A stretch of DNA of 12,986 nucleotides from CAWACC01 sp964390695 (lineage in GTDB: Bacteria > Chlamydiota > Chlamydiia > Chlamydiales > Parachlamydiaceae): the NCBI GenBank assembly GCA_964390695.1, contig CAYMKI010000088.1, positions 1 through 12,986 of the forward strand, in the 5' to 3' direction. Below, piece after piece: positions 1 to 7,145 of this stretch. A program made the translations under genes and the position numbers. Below the pieces are notes generated by a model. It made no database searches. It saw nothing but the letters and a program-made list of their open reading frames with translations, and was not told the origin of the DNA. Within the stretch, counting starts at the first letter, position 1, and the number at the start of each line of letters is the position of its first letter.

Positions 1-177
1 CCTTTGCACCATGCAGCCATGGGTAATAAAAAAGAAATATGTCAAATCCTCTTAGCTTTTGGAGCTCGAAAAGACATACCATCAAAAAAGGGATTAACAC
101 CCATTGATTGTGCCTTGTTAAATAAGAATGATTCTTTAATTGAAATGTTCAAAGCAAAATCGTCTCCTTCTAATTGA
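1..177 (+). CDS. Ankyrin-repeat protein, C-terminal end (5' part outside window)
   Basis: Only the last 58 codons are present; the frame is open from base 1 and ends at TGA 175-177. The visible part opens with an ankyrin repeat (PLHHAAMGN, then EICQILLAFGA) and continues into the start of another (LTPIDCALLN), followed by a short polar tail. It aligns without gaps to the last repeats of the 1012-residue ankyrin protein just downstream, with about 21 of 51 positions identical (PLH..AM.N..EIC..LLA.GA and TP.D.A in both). The two genes therefore look like tandem paralogs. Ankyrin repeats mediate protein-protein binding, and in intracellular bacteria such proteins are often effectors, but nothing visible here shows secretion. 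The frame stays open for 21 codons after the stop and runs through the 9-bp repeat, so the stop may have shortened an older, longer protein. Confidence 0.85.
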   Translation, partial: PLHHAAMGNKKEICQILLAFGARKDIPSKKGLTPIDCALLNKNDSLIEMFKAKSSPSN

Positions 178-185
178 AACCCAAA

Positions 186-239
186 AACGACGTTAACGAC
201 ACCAACGACATCAACGACGTTAACGACATTAATGACACC
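186..239. repeat. 9-bp tandem repeat, six imperfect units
   Basis: Six head-to-tail 9-bp units follow the pattern AACGACRYY (AACGACGTT, AACGACACC, AACGACATC, AACGACGTT, AACGACATT, AATGACACC). The array starts 8 bp after the upstream ankyrin stop codon. In the frame of that gene the units read as Thr-Thr-x triplets, ending at TGA 241-243. The unit length is three codons, which would keep the frame whatever the copy number. No spacer structure is present, so this is not a CRISPR array. Confidence 0.85.
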
Positions 240-309
240 TTGAATTGTAAAAACTATTCTAAAATAATTTTTTTATAAAAAAACTGCATTGTAAACAATT
301 TATTTATGT

Positions 310-338
310 TTGTTTAAAGTGAATTTCTTTATTATAAT
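310..338 (+). promoter_or_regulatory. Predicted promoter of the 1012-residue ankyrin gene
   Basis: A -35 hexamer TTGTTT (310-315) and a perfect -10 hexamer TATAAT (333-338) are separated by 17 bp in an AT-rich stretch. Transcription would start near 345, about 20 bases before the ATG at 365. GAGG at 357-360 is the only ribosome-binding candidate, and its spacing of 4 bases is short. Confidence 0.6.
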
Positions 339-364
339 AACAATGCATTTTTATTTGAGGTTGT

Positions 365-3300
365 ATGTCTTTGTTTGTGAATAATATTGGAAGTGAGGCG
401 CTTTATCAGAATTCAGGTCTTTCAGAAGATTTAAAATTGAAGTTTTTAGTAGAGTCAAAAAAAGAGCAGGATTTGTTAGCTTTTTTAAAAACTTGTAGCT
501 TAGATTTTTCAAAATGGCGTTGGAAGGATCATAACAAAGATGACAGAAGCCTGGTCAGCATTTGCATAGAAAATTCATGGGATGAAGTTCTCGAATGGCT
601 CTCAGATAAGAATACGGATTTGATCCCTTATTTAGTCCAATCTATAACTTCAAAAGATCACAACGCCCTGAAGATCCTGCTTCGTTGTTATAAAGGGGGA
701 TGGGGAGTTTCCATTTCCGGTACTCCTAACGAAACGCTTCTTTGGCATGCCTTGAATGAAAAAAATTACAGTGCAGCAAACCTGTTGATTGAAAAAGGTG
801 CGCCTTTGACTCATAAACTGCCTGCTCATTTAAATAAAAAATTAGAAGAAGATTTTAAAGTTCAGTTTTACGAGAATCCATACTATTATGGAATGAATGG
901 TGAAAATCTATTCAATAGAATGTTAAAGGCCGATTATGTAGATTCTTTGGCGTATGCTCTTGTGGCTTATTATTATCCCCGGGATCCCCAAGCATTGGAA
1001 GTTTTATTAAATCATCCCAATGAAATTAGTTTTAACCTTCTAAAGATATTGATCCGATTGGGGGATGTAGAAGCATTTAATAAAGTGCTTAAATTTTTTT
1101 TAGAAATAGATGGAAGAAATAATGACATTGTAGAAAATAGAAAAGCAAATTTATTACATTATGTTCTCAGAGATTTTCATTTTTCTCTGATGGGTTTCAA
1201 TTTTGATTACATTGTTCCTAGGCTGGAAATATTAAAGACTCTCTTAGCTCAAAATCCATCGAGGCGCGTGTTAGATAAAAACGCGATGAGCACCTATGAA
1301 ATCGCACAATATCTACAATTTTATTTGCCCGAATCGGCCAGGGAGAAATTTGCTCCGGTTTTTGCCAAGCTGTTGGAGGATCCCACGGGATTTCATGAGA
1401 TTTGGAGCATCCAAAAGCTTTTGATAAACATGATGGGAAGTCGTCTTAACTACCCGATCACAAATATTGACGGCATACACGTGGCGGCTTTTCCCACTGT
1501 CGCGCAACATATTCAAAAATCTCTTTGTGCATTTTTTGATTCTAAGCAGTGGCCCGAGGATTGGGTGCTGGTGACTCCGCAGCAAAAAATGACTGTAGAT
1601 CAATGCCTGCAGAGGTTGGGTGAGAATAAAATTTTGAAGATATTCACCGGATGGACGGGGGGCCATGATGTAGGTCATGCAATCAATGCAGTCGTCTATC
1701 GCAATTACTTGTTTATCTGCAATCGAGGCAGCGGGAGTACAGCCGGCACGACTGGTGTGGCTATTTATAAAGTGGAGGATCCGGTTTTGTTAAAGGAGTC
1801 CATTCAACTTTTTTTAGACAGATCAGAGAAGACCGAAAACTTCGTGGTGTCGGGCCTTTTTACGCAGCCGAATATCATTCGTCTAATAAATGAATATGCT
1901 TCAGATCAAAAAGTGGGAAATTGTGTGTGGCTATCAGAGAAAATGGGGGTATATGCCTGTTTTATTGCTGCACAGATAAAGGAGGGTCTTTCTTTAGGGG
2001 AGGCTTTGATACCTGCAAGGAAGCTATTTAAACAATGGACAGAGTATGACCGTATGAACTTGCTGAAGGCTTATCTCGCGCATCCTTATCACACTCGAAA
2101 TAGTACCGATAATGAAAAAGAGGGCATATTGCTCAAAGAGGTCATCAGAGTTATCCTCGAAAGATCCCCCAAGAAATTGAAAGCCAAGTATGCCGCTTTA
2201 ATCTTAGGAAGATTAGAGGATGTGGAATTGAGAACTGTACTGGCTCTTTATGAAGAGCATGAAATCATCGTCTCTTTAAAGTTGATGTTGCTGGAAGGAG
2301 CGCTAATGCAAGGGGAAACATCCCTAGCTTTATCCTACATAGATAAATTTGCTGATATCAATGCTGAAAATATATCGAACGAGACGATGCTTCACCTTGC
2401 TTGTCGCTATCATAATATGGAAATGGTCAGAGCCCTTATCCAACGTGGTGCTAATCCGAATCGGGTATCTGCAAAGTCTAGATGCCCTTTGGAGGAGATG
2501 TTTGTAAACGGCGACTTCACTCCACTACCCCCTGAAAAACGAGCGCAGCAAGAAGATGTCATCAAATGGATGGTGGCAAATACGTCTTTAGAAGAGCTGG
2601 CTAAAGAAGATAATATACCTTTATTTACCGCTGTCCGAGAAGGACATGCATTTGGAATGCAGGAAATTTTGAAAAAAGGCTTTGATCTGCACACAAGGAA
2701 TCGCAAAGGAGAGACGGCATTCCATTTAGCAGCCATTTCTAGATCTGAAAGCCTTGGTATAAGCATTTTAAGCAAGTGCTTGGATCTCGAAATTAAAAGT
2801 ATCGTAAATGAAACGCCGCTACATTATGCTGTCAATGCCAATAAACTTGCCATGGTTCAATTTATATTAGATAAAGGCGCTAATCCCGACGCTAAATCTA
2901 CATGTTTTCAACCCCTGGATTTCATACACACCGATGCCTTTCAACCTATTTGCAAGGAGTTGGTTGAAAGAGGCGCAGATGTGAACCTTAAATCCATGTT
3001 TGCTAAGTCTCATCTGATACATCAGTTCATCAAGGGCAATAAGGGCAATGTGATGGAGATGTTGAAGTCTAAAAAAATCGACATACATAGCAAAACGAAT
3101 GAGGGTAAATCGCTCTTATTTTTAGCTGTGGAAAGAAAGATGGAGGAGGTTGTCGATACCCTCATAAAAATGGGAGTGGATCCAAATGTTGGCGATCTTA
3201 AGGGATGGACCCCCCTGCATGTCACCGCCATGAGAAATCAGATAGAGATATGCAGAAAATTGTTAGCAGCGGGAGCAAACCCTGCTTCCCTAACAAAGGA

Positions 3301-3403
3301 ACAAAAGACTCCTCAAGATTATGCCAAAGAGAATGGTCATGCAGCTATCCTACACATGCTGCAAGTAGAACAGAATAAGGGATTGACCGATCTTATAAAT
3401 TAG
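365..3403 (+). CDS. Large ankyrin-repeat protein with a central protease-like region; candidate effector
   Basis: This is a complete protein of 1012 residues. The N-terminal third contains degenerate helical repeats, including an ankyrin-like stretch near residues 90-150 (ETLLWHALNEKNYSAANLLIEKGA). The C-terminal third (about 668-1005) holds roughly nine ankyrin units, the clearest being ETMLHLACRYHN, GETAFHLAA, ETPLHYAVNANK and GWTPLHVTAMRN. Between them, about residues 370-560, lies a non-ankyrin region with GGHDVGHAIN (His434, His438), ICNRGSG (Asn453) and QKVGNCVW (Gln515, Cys520). The order His, Asn, Gln, Cys and the spacing resemble CE-clan cysteine proteases (Ulp1, YopJ and chlamydial deubiquitinase types). 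That is an inference from motifs, not a recognised family match. No signal peptide or membrane segment is visible, so export would have to use a type III or similar system. The gene has its own promoter, is paralogous to the gene upstream, and converges on pnp. Confidence 0.9.
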   Translation: MSLFVNNIGSEALYQNSGLSEDLKLKFLVESKKEQDLLAFLKTCSLDFSKWRWKDHNKDDRSLVSICIENSWDEVLEWLSDKNTDLIPYLVQSITSKDHNALKILLRCYKGGWGVSISGTPNETLLWHALNEKNYSAANLLIEKGAPLTHKLPAHLNKKLEEDFKVQFYENPYYYGMNGENLFNRMLKADYVDSLAYALVAYYYPRDPQALEVLLNHPNEISFNLLKILIRLGDVEAFNKVLKFFLEIDGRNNDIVENRKANLLHYVLRDFHFSLMGFNFDYIVPRLEILKTLLAQNPSRRVLDKNAMSTYEIAQYLQFYLPESAREKFAPVFAKLLEDPTGFHEIWSIQKLLINMMGSRLNYPITNIDGIHVAAFPTVAQHIQKSLCAFFDSKQWPEDWVLVTPQQKMTVDQCLQRLGENKILKIFTGWTGGHDVGHAINAVVYRNYLFICNRGSGSTAGTTGVAIYKVEDPVLLKESIQLFLDRSEKTENFVVSGLFTQPNIIRLINEYASDQKVGNCVWLSEKMGVYACFIAAQIKEGLSLGEALIPARKLFKQWTEYDRMNLLKAYLAHPYHTRNSTDNEKEGILLKEVIRVILERSPKKLKAKYAALILGRLEDVELRTVLALYEEHEIIVSLKLMLLEGALMQGETSLALSYIDKFADINAENISNETMLHLACRYHNMEMVRALIQRGANPNRVSAKSRCPLEEMFVNGDFTPLPPEKRAQQEDVIKWMVANTSLEELAKEDNIPLFTAVREGHAFGMQEILKKGFDLHTRNRKGETAFHLAAISRSESLGISILSKCLDLEIKSIVNETPLHYAVNANKLAMVQFILDKGANPDAKSTCFQPLDFIHTDAFQPICKELVERGADVNLKSMFAKSHLIHQFIKGNKGNVMEMLKSKKIDIHSKTNEGKSLLFLAVERKMEEVVDTLIKMGVDPNVGDLKGWTPLHVTAMRNQIEICRKLLAAGANPASLTKEQKTPQDYAKENGHAAILHMLQVEQNKGLTDLIN

Positions 3404-3410
3404 CAAGCTA

Positions 3411-3447
3411 TTGTAGCCCATATGTAAGAAAACGATATGGGCTACAA
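3411..3447. terminator. Hairpin between the convergent ankyrin and pnp genes
   Basis: A perfect 13-bp inverted repeat (arms 3411-3423 and 3435-3447, core TGTAGCCCATAT) encloses an 11-base loop. It sits in the 53-bp gap between the ankyrin stop (3403) and the pnp stop (3457). Neither side has a T tract, so it is a stable shared 3'-end structure rather than a textbook intrinsic terminator. It could act as a bidirectional terminator or protect 3' ends. Confidence 0.6.
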
Positions 3448-3456
3448 AGTCAGGTG

Positions 3457-5559
3457 TTAGGAAGACTTCAGAAGCGCGGCCTTACGGCTGAGTTTATGCT
3501 GTCCTCGATCATTGGTTTCCAATACTTTTACAGTGATGATATCGCCTTGCTTCACGTAATCGGCCAAATTGGCGATGCGCGCAGTGTCGAATTCCGAGAT
3601 ATGGCATAAGCCTTCTTTGCCGGGAAGGATTTCCACGAACACACCAAACGGCACGACGGAGGTGACTTTTCCTTGGTAGGTTTTGCCTACTTCGACCTCG
3701 GCGATAAGACCGTGGATGATGGCTTTGGCTTTTTCTATATCGGTCAAGTTTTGGGCCGAGAGGCTGACCAATCCGGAATCATCGATATCAATTTCCACGC
3801 CAGTTTCTTCAATGATGGAGCGGATTTGCTTGCCGCCCGGACCAATGACGATGCCGATTTTGCTGGGTTTGATTTGGATAGTTTCGATTCTTGGAGCATA
3901 ATCAGACATTTTCTCTTTATATTTGGGGCAATAATTCAACATCTTGTCGAGGATGTGAATACGTCCTTCTCTAGCCTGCTCCAAAGCTTTGCGCATGATC
4001 TCCTGAGTGATGCCTTCGATCTTAATGTCCATTTGGAATGCGGTGATGCCTTGGTGGTCTCCGGCTACTTTGAAGTCCATATCACCCAAAGCGTCTTCGA
4101 TGCCTAGAATGTCGGACAGGATGGTGAATTTGCCTTGTTCCAGGATCAATCCCATGGCGATACCTGCTACGGGGCGTGTGATGGGTACGCCGGCATCCAT
4201 CAGGGCCAGGCAGCCACCGCAGACCGAGGCCATGGAGGAAGAACCATTCGATTCGGTAATATTAGACTCCAGTCGGATAGTGTAAGGGAACTTGTCTTTG
4301 GAAGGCAATGTGGCCTGGATGGCGCGCTCGGCTAACTTCCCGTGGCCGACTTCTCGTCTGCCTGGGGAACCTATGCGGCCCACTTCTCCCACAGAAAAAG
4401 GAGGAAAGGAGTATTGCAGATAGAAGGTGCGGCTGCCTTCGCCGTCGAGATCTTCATAACGTTGGGCCATCGACTGTCCGCCCAAGGTACAAACGGCCAG
4501 CGCTTGTGTTTCTCCGCGAGTAAACAGGGAGCTGCCATGGGTACGGGGCAAGATGCCATTTTCTATGTCGATGGGGCGGATCTCTTTGCAGTTGCGGTTG
4601 TCGGCGCGCACATTTTCATTCAAAATCATCTGGCGCATGTATTTCGCCTGAATTTGCTTGAAGGCGGCGTTGACATCTATTTCTGCATATTTAGGTTCAT
4701 GTCCTTGCGGGAAGAGCGTGGCATGTACGGCGAGTTTAGCTTCTTCAATGGCGTCTTCACGGAGCTGCTTCTCTTTGATGCGCAGTGCGGCATCGATTTG
4801 AGGTTTGGCTATCTGATCTACGTGATCTAAAAGGTCCTGGGGAATCACGCGCAAGGTGCTGCGATTTTTAGCTTTGCCTATTTGTTTTTGCCAGTCTGCC
4901 AGCGCTTCGCAGATAGTTTTTATGGCGCGGTGGCCTTTTTCAATAGACATGAGGATTTGTTCTTCGGTCAAGAAGTCGCAAAAACCTTCGATCATCAAGA
5001 CCGCATCATCTGTTCCGGCCAATATCAGATCTAGCTTGGAGCTTTTCATTTGCTCGCTAGTGGGGTTGACGATGAATTCTTCTCCGATCAGGCCTACACG
5101 CACACCGGCTACGGGCTTAATCAGGGGGATATCGGAAATTACCAAAGCGGCGGAAGCTGAACAGATCGCCAGCGGCTCAGGGGAGTTAACGGTATCGTAT
5201 GAGAGTACATAGGATAGTACTTGGATCTCATTATAATAGCCATCTTCGAATAAGGGGCGAAGAGGGCGATCTATCAGTCGCGAGACCAGTATTTCTTTTT
5301 CGGAAGGGCGCCCTTGCCTTTTGATGAAGCCGCTGCTGGTCCTGCCGGCAGCTGAATAGTTTTCTTGATAATCGACACGTAAAGGCAGAAAATCGGTTTC
5401 TGGAGCTGCCTCCGGTGCAGCGCAGGCTGCAGTCATCACGATAGTTTCACCCATGCGGACGAGGACGGAGCCGTTGGCTTGTCTTCCGATTTTTCCGGTT
5501 TCAAAAGTGATTTGTTTGCCGTCGATTTCGACAGTCAGGATTTTTCGTTCCAAAGACAT
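3457..5559 (-). CDS. pnp: Polyribonucleotide nucleotidyltransferase (PNPase)
   Basis: This 700-residue protein degrades RNA 3' to 5' by phosphorolysis, and works in mRNA turnover and quality control. All family parts are present in order: a first RNase PH domain (about 10-215), an all-helical linker, a second RNase PH domain (about 325-550) and a KH domain with the GPGG loop at 573-576. An S1 domain follows (about 625-695, GKVTSVVPFGVFVEI). The phosphate-binding GSSSMASVCGG motif is at 439-449. Asp489 and Asp495 line up with the catalytic and metal-binding Asp486 and Asp492 of the E. coli enzyme. The length is normal for the family, with no truncation. The ATG at 5557-5559 is supported by AGGAG at 5568-5572, 8 bases upstream. 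It lies downstream of rpsO in the same direction, as in many bacteria, but with two hairpins in between. Confidence 0.98.
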   Translation of the reverse strand: MSLERKILTVEIDGKQITFETGKIGRQANGSVLVRMGETIVMTAACAAPEAAPETDFLPLRVDYQENYSAAGRTSSGFIKRQGRPSEKEILVSRLIDRPLRPLFEDGYYNEIQVLSYVLSYDTVNSPEPLAICSASAALVISDIPLIKPVAGVRVGLIGEEFIVNPTSEQMKSSKLDLILAGTDDAVLMIEGFCDFLTEEQILMSIEKGHRAIKTICEALADWQKQIGKAKNRSTLRVIPQDLLDHVDQIAKPQIDAALRIKEKQLREDAIEEAKLAVHATLFPQGHEPKYAEIDVNAAFKQIQAKYMRQMILNENVRADNRNCKEIRPIDIENGILPRTHGSSLFTRGETQALAVCTLGGQSMAQRYEDLDGEGSRTFYLQYSFPPFSVGEVGRIGSPGRREVGHGKLAERAIQATLPSKDKFPYTIRLESNITESNGSSSMASVCGGCLALMDAGVPITRPVAGIAMGLILEQGKFTILSDILGIEDALGDMDFKVAGDHQGITAFQMDIKIEGITQEIMRKALEQAREGRIHILDKMLNYCPKYKEKMSDYAPRIETIQIKPSKIGIVIGPGGKQIRSIIEETGVEIDIDDSGLVSLSAQNLTDIEKAKAIIHGLIAEVEVGKTYQGKVTSVVPFGVFVEILPGKEGLCHISEFDTARIANLADYVKQGDIITVKVLETNDRGQHKLSRKAALLKSS

Positions 5560-5641
5560 TGTTCATTCTCCTAGTTAAATGCTTATAGGGGTTCGTTATT
5601 GTGGATTTGATTCTAAGGCAGAGGCGAGTTTTTGGACAGGC

Positions 5642-5703
5642 AAAAAATAGAAGTCAGAAAACGAGCCTTAAAATGGATTTTAAAGAAGGTTTTCTGATTT
5701 CTA
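5642..5703 (-). terminator. Long leader hairpin with T tract upstream of pnp
   Basis: Two 15-base arms (5648-5662 and 5689-5703) are complementary at 14 of 15 positions. The 26-base loop contains an inner hairpin (TTAAAAT/ATTTTAA). Read on the minus strand, the structure is followed at once by six T residues (5647-5642). It ends about 80 bases before the pnp ATG. It could be a second terminator for rpsO transcripts, an attenuator, or the double-stranded target of RNase III; in E. coli the pnp leader carries such a target, and PNPase uses it to regulate its own synthesis. Confidence 0.6.
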
Positions 5704-5768
5704 CTTCGTTAATACAACTTCGCATGAACCTTGAAGTTTATATCCCCAATGTTTGATGTAGAGGGGCA

Positions 5769-5801
5769 TTATACCCATAATATGTGGCTGTTTGGGTATA
5801 A
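5769..5801. repeat. Inverted repeat TTATACCC-N17-GGGTATAA around the pnp promoter
   Basis: The arms 5769-5776 and 5794-5801 are perfect 8-bp inverted copies separated by 17 bp. They enclose the predicted pnp -10 element and overlap its spacer, which is where an operator would be expected. The spacing could also allow an RNA hairpin. No known regulator is recognised from the half-site. Confidence 0.5.
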
Positions 5802-5806
5802 ATCAA
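5777..5806 (-). promoter_or_regulatory. Predicted pnp promoter
   Basis: On the minus strand TTGATT (5806-5801) is followed after 18 bp by TATTAT (5782-5777). A perfect TATAAT also occurs just downstream (5773-5768) but has no convincing -35 at 16-18 bp. Either would give a pnp leader of about 200 bases containing the long hairpin. The -35 overlaps the T tract of the rpsO terminator. Confidence 0.45.
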
Positions 5807-5834
5807 AAAAATGGCAGCCTGTGAAAGGCTGCCT
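5805..5834 (-). terminator. Intrinsic terminator of rpsO
   Basis: On the minus strand a GC-rich stem (GGCAGCC/GGCTGCC at 5833-5827 and 5819-5813, extended by one T-A pair, loop TTCAC) is followed by one A and seven T residues (5811-5805). It starts 18 bases after the rpsO stop codon and has every feature of a rho-independent terminator. Confidence 0.9.
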
Positions 5835-5851
5835 ATATATAGTGTAAAAAC

Positions 5852-6121
5852 TTACCTTCTTAACTTTAATTTGGTAATTAAAGTCTGATACCGTTTTGTA
5901 TCGGTAGAGTTTAAATAATCTAATAAACGTCGGCGTTGGCCTACTAACTTAAGCAGAGCTAAACGAGATCCATGATCTTTTGGTGCTCGTTTTAGGTGTT
6001 CTGTAAGTTCAGCAATACGTTCTGTCAAGATCGCAATCTGTACGTCAGCAGATCCCGTGTCTTTTTCATGTAGCTGAAATTTTTTTGTAATTTCGTCTTT
6101 AGTACCTTTGTCCAGAGACAT
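5852..6121 (-). CDS. rpsO: 30S ribosomal protein S15
   Basis: At 89 residues this is the normal length for S15, a primary 16S rRNA-binding protein of the small subunit that contacts the central domain and an intersubunit bridge. The sequence shows the family pattern throughout: FQLHEKDTGSADVQIAIL near the N terminus, then the basic helix region HLKRAPKDHGSRLALLKLVGQRRRLLDYL, and a basic end KLKLRR. The ATG at 6119-6121 is preceded by a G-rich ribosome-binding site (GGGGG, minus strand 6135-6131) with a 9-base gap. It follows the tadA cluster and precedes pnp. It has its own strong promoter and terminator, so it appears to be a mainly monocistronic unit. Confidence 0.98.
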   Translation of the reverse strand: MSLDKGTKDEITKKFQLHEKDTGSADVQIAILTERIAELTEHLKRAPKDHGSRLALLKLVGQRRRLLDYLNSTDTKRYQTLITKLKLRR

Positions 6122-6349
6122 TCTGAGAATCCCCCGTAATTTTAGTCTAGTGCTTGGCCTAAAAAAAGTAGGTGTGAACTAAGGCTTGAATTGATCTCGC
6201 TTTAAGTTCGGGCCACCCCTTCAAATATTAGGTCTATAACACCAGAATTGGCTGTTAATATATGGCTACTGTTTATGAAATGCCTTCAAAAACTTGAGGA
6301 CAATTTCTATAAACAATACCGTCATGATATGAATTAAAAGTTCGGACTG
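6122..6349 (-). promoter_or_regulatory. rpsO: Long 5' leader of rpsO
   Basis: If transcription starts about 7 bases after the -10 hexamer, the rpsO mRNA carries a leader of about 228 bases with no other gene in it. The 8-mer AAGTTCGG occurs twice on the plus strand (6204-6211 and 6339-6346), about 135 bases apart. S15 controls its own translation through leader structures in several bacteria, so autoregulation is plausible, but I could not identify a defined pseudoknot or three-way junction by eye. The stretch 6136-6373 holds nothing else convincing. Confidence 0.45.
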
Positions 6350-6355
6350 TAATAC

Positions 6356-6384
6356 ATTATATCTGAAATTGAATTATGTATCAA
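6356..6384 (-). promoter_or_regulatory. rpsO: Strong predicted rpsO promoter
   Basis: TTGATA (6384-6379) and TATAAT (6361-6356) are separated by exactly 17 bp on the minus strand, close to the major sigma factor consensus. The -35 lies inside the last codons of the 91-residue upstream gene, whose stop codon begins at 6376. rpsO is thus driven from within the end of the preceding gene. Confidence 0.75.
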
Positions 6385-6649
6385 GAGGAAAGAGATGTTG
6401 GATGGCTTTGATAGGAACCGATTCGGTCGTTTTTAACGCTTGCATGGCACTTTGGAGCGAAAGTAAACCGGCTAAAATTCCTTCTTCATAGCGGAATTCG
6501 GCATGATTTTCTAACATGGGAAAATCATTGGGTTGCAACAGATCATCCATAGTCAGATGGGGGATAATGCGCGTCGCCGTCGTTAACAGCTTGCTTTTTT
6601 GCAATTCGATCATTTCTGTCAGCAAGGATTCAATCGAGTGTATCTTCAT
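6374..6649 (-). CDS. Conserved small hypothetical protein (CT845 position)
   Basis: This is a 91-residue protein of unknown function. The frame is open further upstream, but those codons lie over tadA. The start chosen is the ATG at 6647-6649 (MKIHSIESLLTEM), which overlaps the tadA end by 20 bases and suggests translational coupling. The ribosome-binding site is weak (AAAAGAAAAACG), which fits coupling. The protein is soluble and mostly helical, with an acidic central stretch (DDLLQPNDFPMLENHAEFRYEEGILAGL) and no membrane segment or known motif. In C. trachomatis a short hypothetical gene, CT845, neighbours tadA (CT844), so this is probably its counterpart. That assignment rests on position and size, not on a search. 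Confidence 0.75.
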   Translation of the reverse strand: MKIHSIESLLTEMIELQKSKLLTTATRIIPHLTMDDLLQPNDFPMLENHAEFRYEEGILAGLLSLQSAMQALKTTESVPIKAIQHLFPLDT

Positions 6650-7145
6650 CGTTTTTCTTTTCGTTTCGTCTTTTTTGGAAAAAGTCTTTGAGCAGAAAAG
6701 TGCAGGGCTCCTGTAAAACACCGCACTGAATCTCCAATGCATGTGTAGGATGGACTTTGTCAAAAACGTTGATCCAGCTGCCATTGGCCCCATGTCGGAT
6801 ATCGGGAGCGCCCCATACCAATCTAGGTACTCTAGAAAGCAAGAGAGCGCCTGCGCACATGCAGCAAGGTTCTACGGTACAATACAAGGTGGTTTCTAGG
6901 AGGCGCCAGTTTTCTACTGCCGCTGCTCCGGCGGTAATGCACAGCATTTCTGCATGCGCGGTGGCATCCTTGAGCAATTCTACCTGGTTGTAGCCTCTGG
7001 AGATGATCTTGCCCTGTTTAACTAAAACAGCGCCAATGGGGACTTCTCCCTCGAGGAAAGCTTTCCATGCTTGCTTAAGGGCTTCGAGCATGAACCTTTC
7101 GTCATCATTGGCGGGTGTGAGCTGATTAAAGGGGAAAGCCTTCAA
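6630..7145 (-). CDS. tadA: tRNA-specific adenosine deaminase (A34 to inosine)
   Basis: This 171-residue enzyme of the cytidine/deoxycytidylate deaminase superfamily converts the wobble adenosine of tRNA-Arg(ACG) to inosine. The zinc site is complete: HAE with His64 and the proton-shuttling Glu66, and PCCMC with Cys94 and Cys97. The surrounding sequence is TadA-like (EVPIGAVLV; ENWRLLETTLYCTVEPC; GAPDIRHGANGSWINVF). The start is unusual. The full frame begins with TTG at 7143-7145, overlapping the TGA stop of the upstream gene by four bases (TTGA). The first ATG is codon 19, just before the conserved helix (MLEALKQAW). A start at codon 19 would still leave the deaminase core intact. The C-terminal tail is short, highly charged and lysine-rich. 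The gene overlaps both neighbours, which suggests one operon. Confidence 0.95.
   Translation of the reverse strand: MKAFPFNQLTPANDDERFMLEALKQAWKAFLEGEVPIGAVLVKQGKIISRGYNQVELLKDATAHAEMLCITAGAAAVENWRLLETTLYCTVEPCCMCAGALLLSRVPRLVWGAPDIRHGANGSWINVFDKVHPTHALEIQCGVLQEPCTFLLKDFFQKRRNEKKNDEDTLD

Noticed and set aside
186..239. Short regular repeats as a CRISPR array
   Set aside because: Units are 9 bp and directly abutting with no spacers, and no cas genes are present.
1313..1678. 121-codon minus-strand frame inside the ankyrin gene
   Set aside because: It is a shadow of the ankyrin coding sequence without a promoter, ribosome-binding site or recognisable domain; the same applies to minus-strand frames at 2410-3231.
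4342..4830. 162-codon open frame on the plus strand inside pnp
   Set aside because: It is antisense to a fully conserved PNPase coding region, has no ribosome-binding site or family features, and reflects codon bias of pnp. Shorter plus-strand frames across 3673-5212 were rejected for the same reason.
6266..6325. 19-codon leader peptide in the rpsO leader
   Set aside because: It begins with ATG on the minus strand but has no ribosome-binding site and no regulatory codon run.
6374..6793. 139-residue version of the small gene after tadA
   Set aside because: The extra 48 residues overlap tadA codons and do not look like a conserved protein; the ATG at 6649 gives the sensible product.
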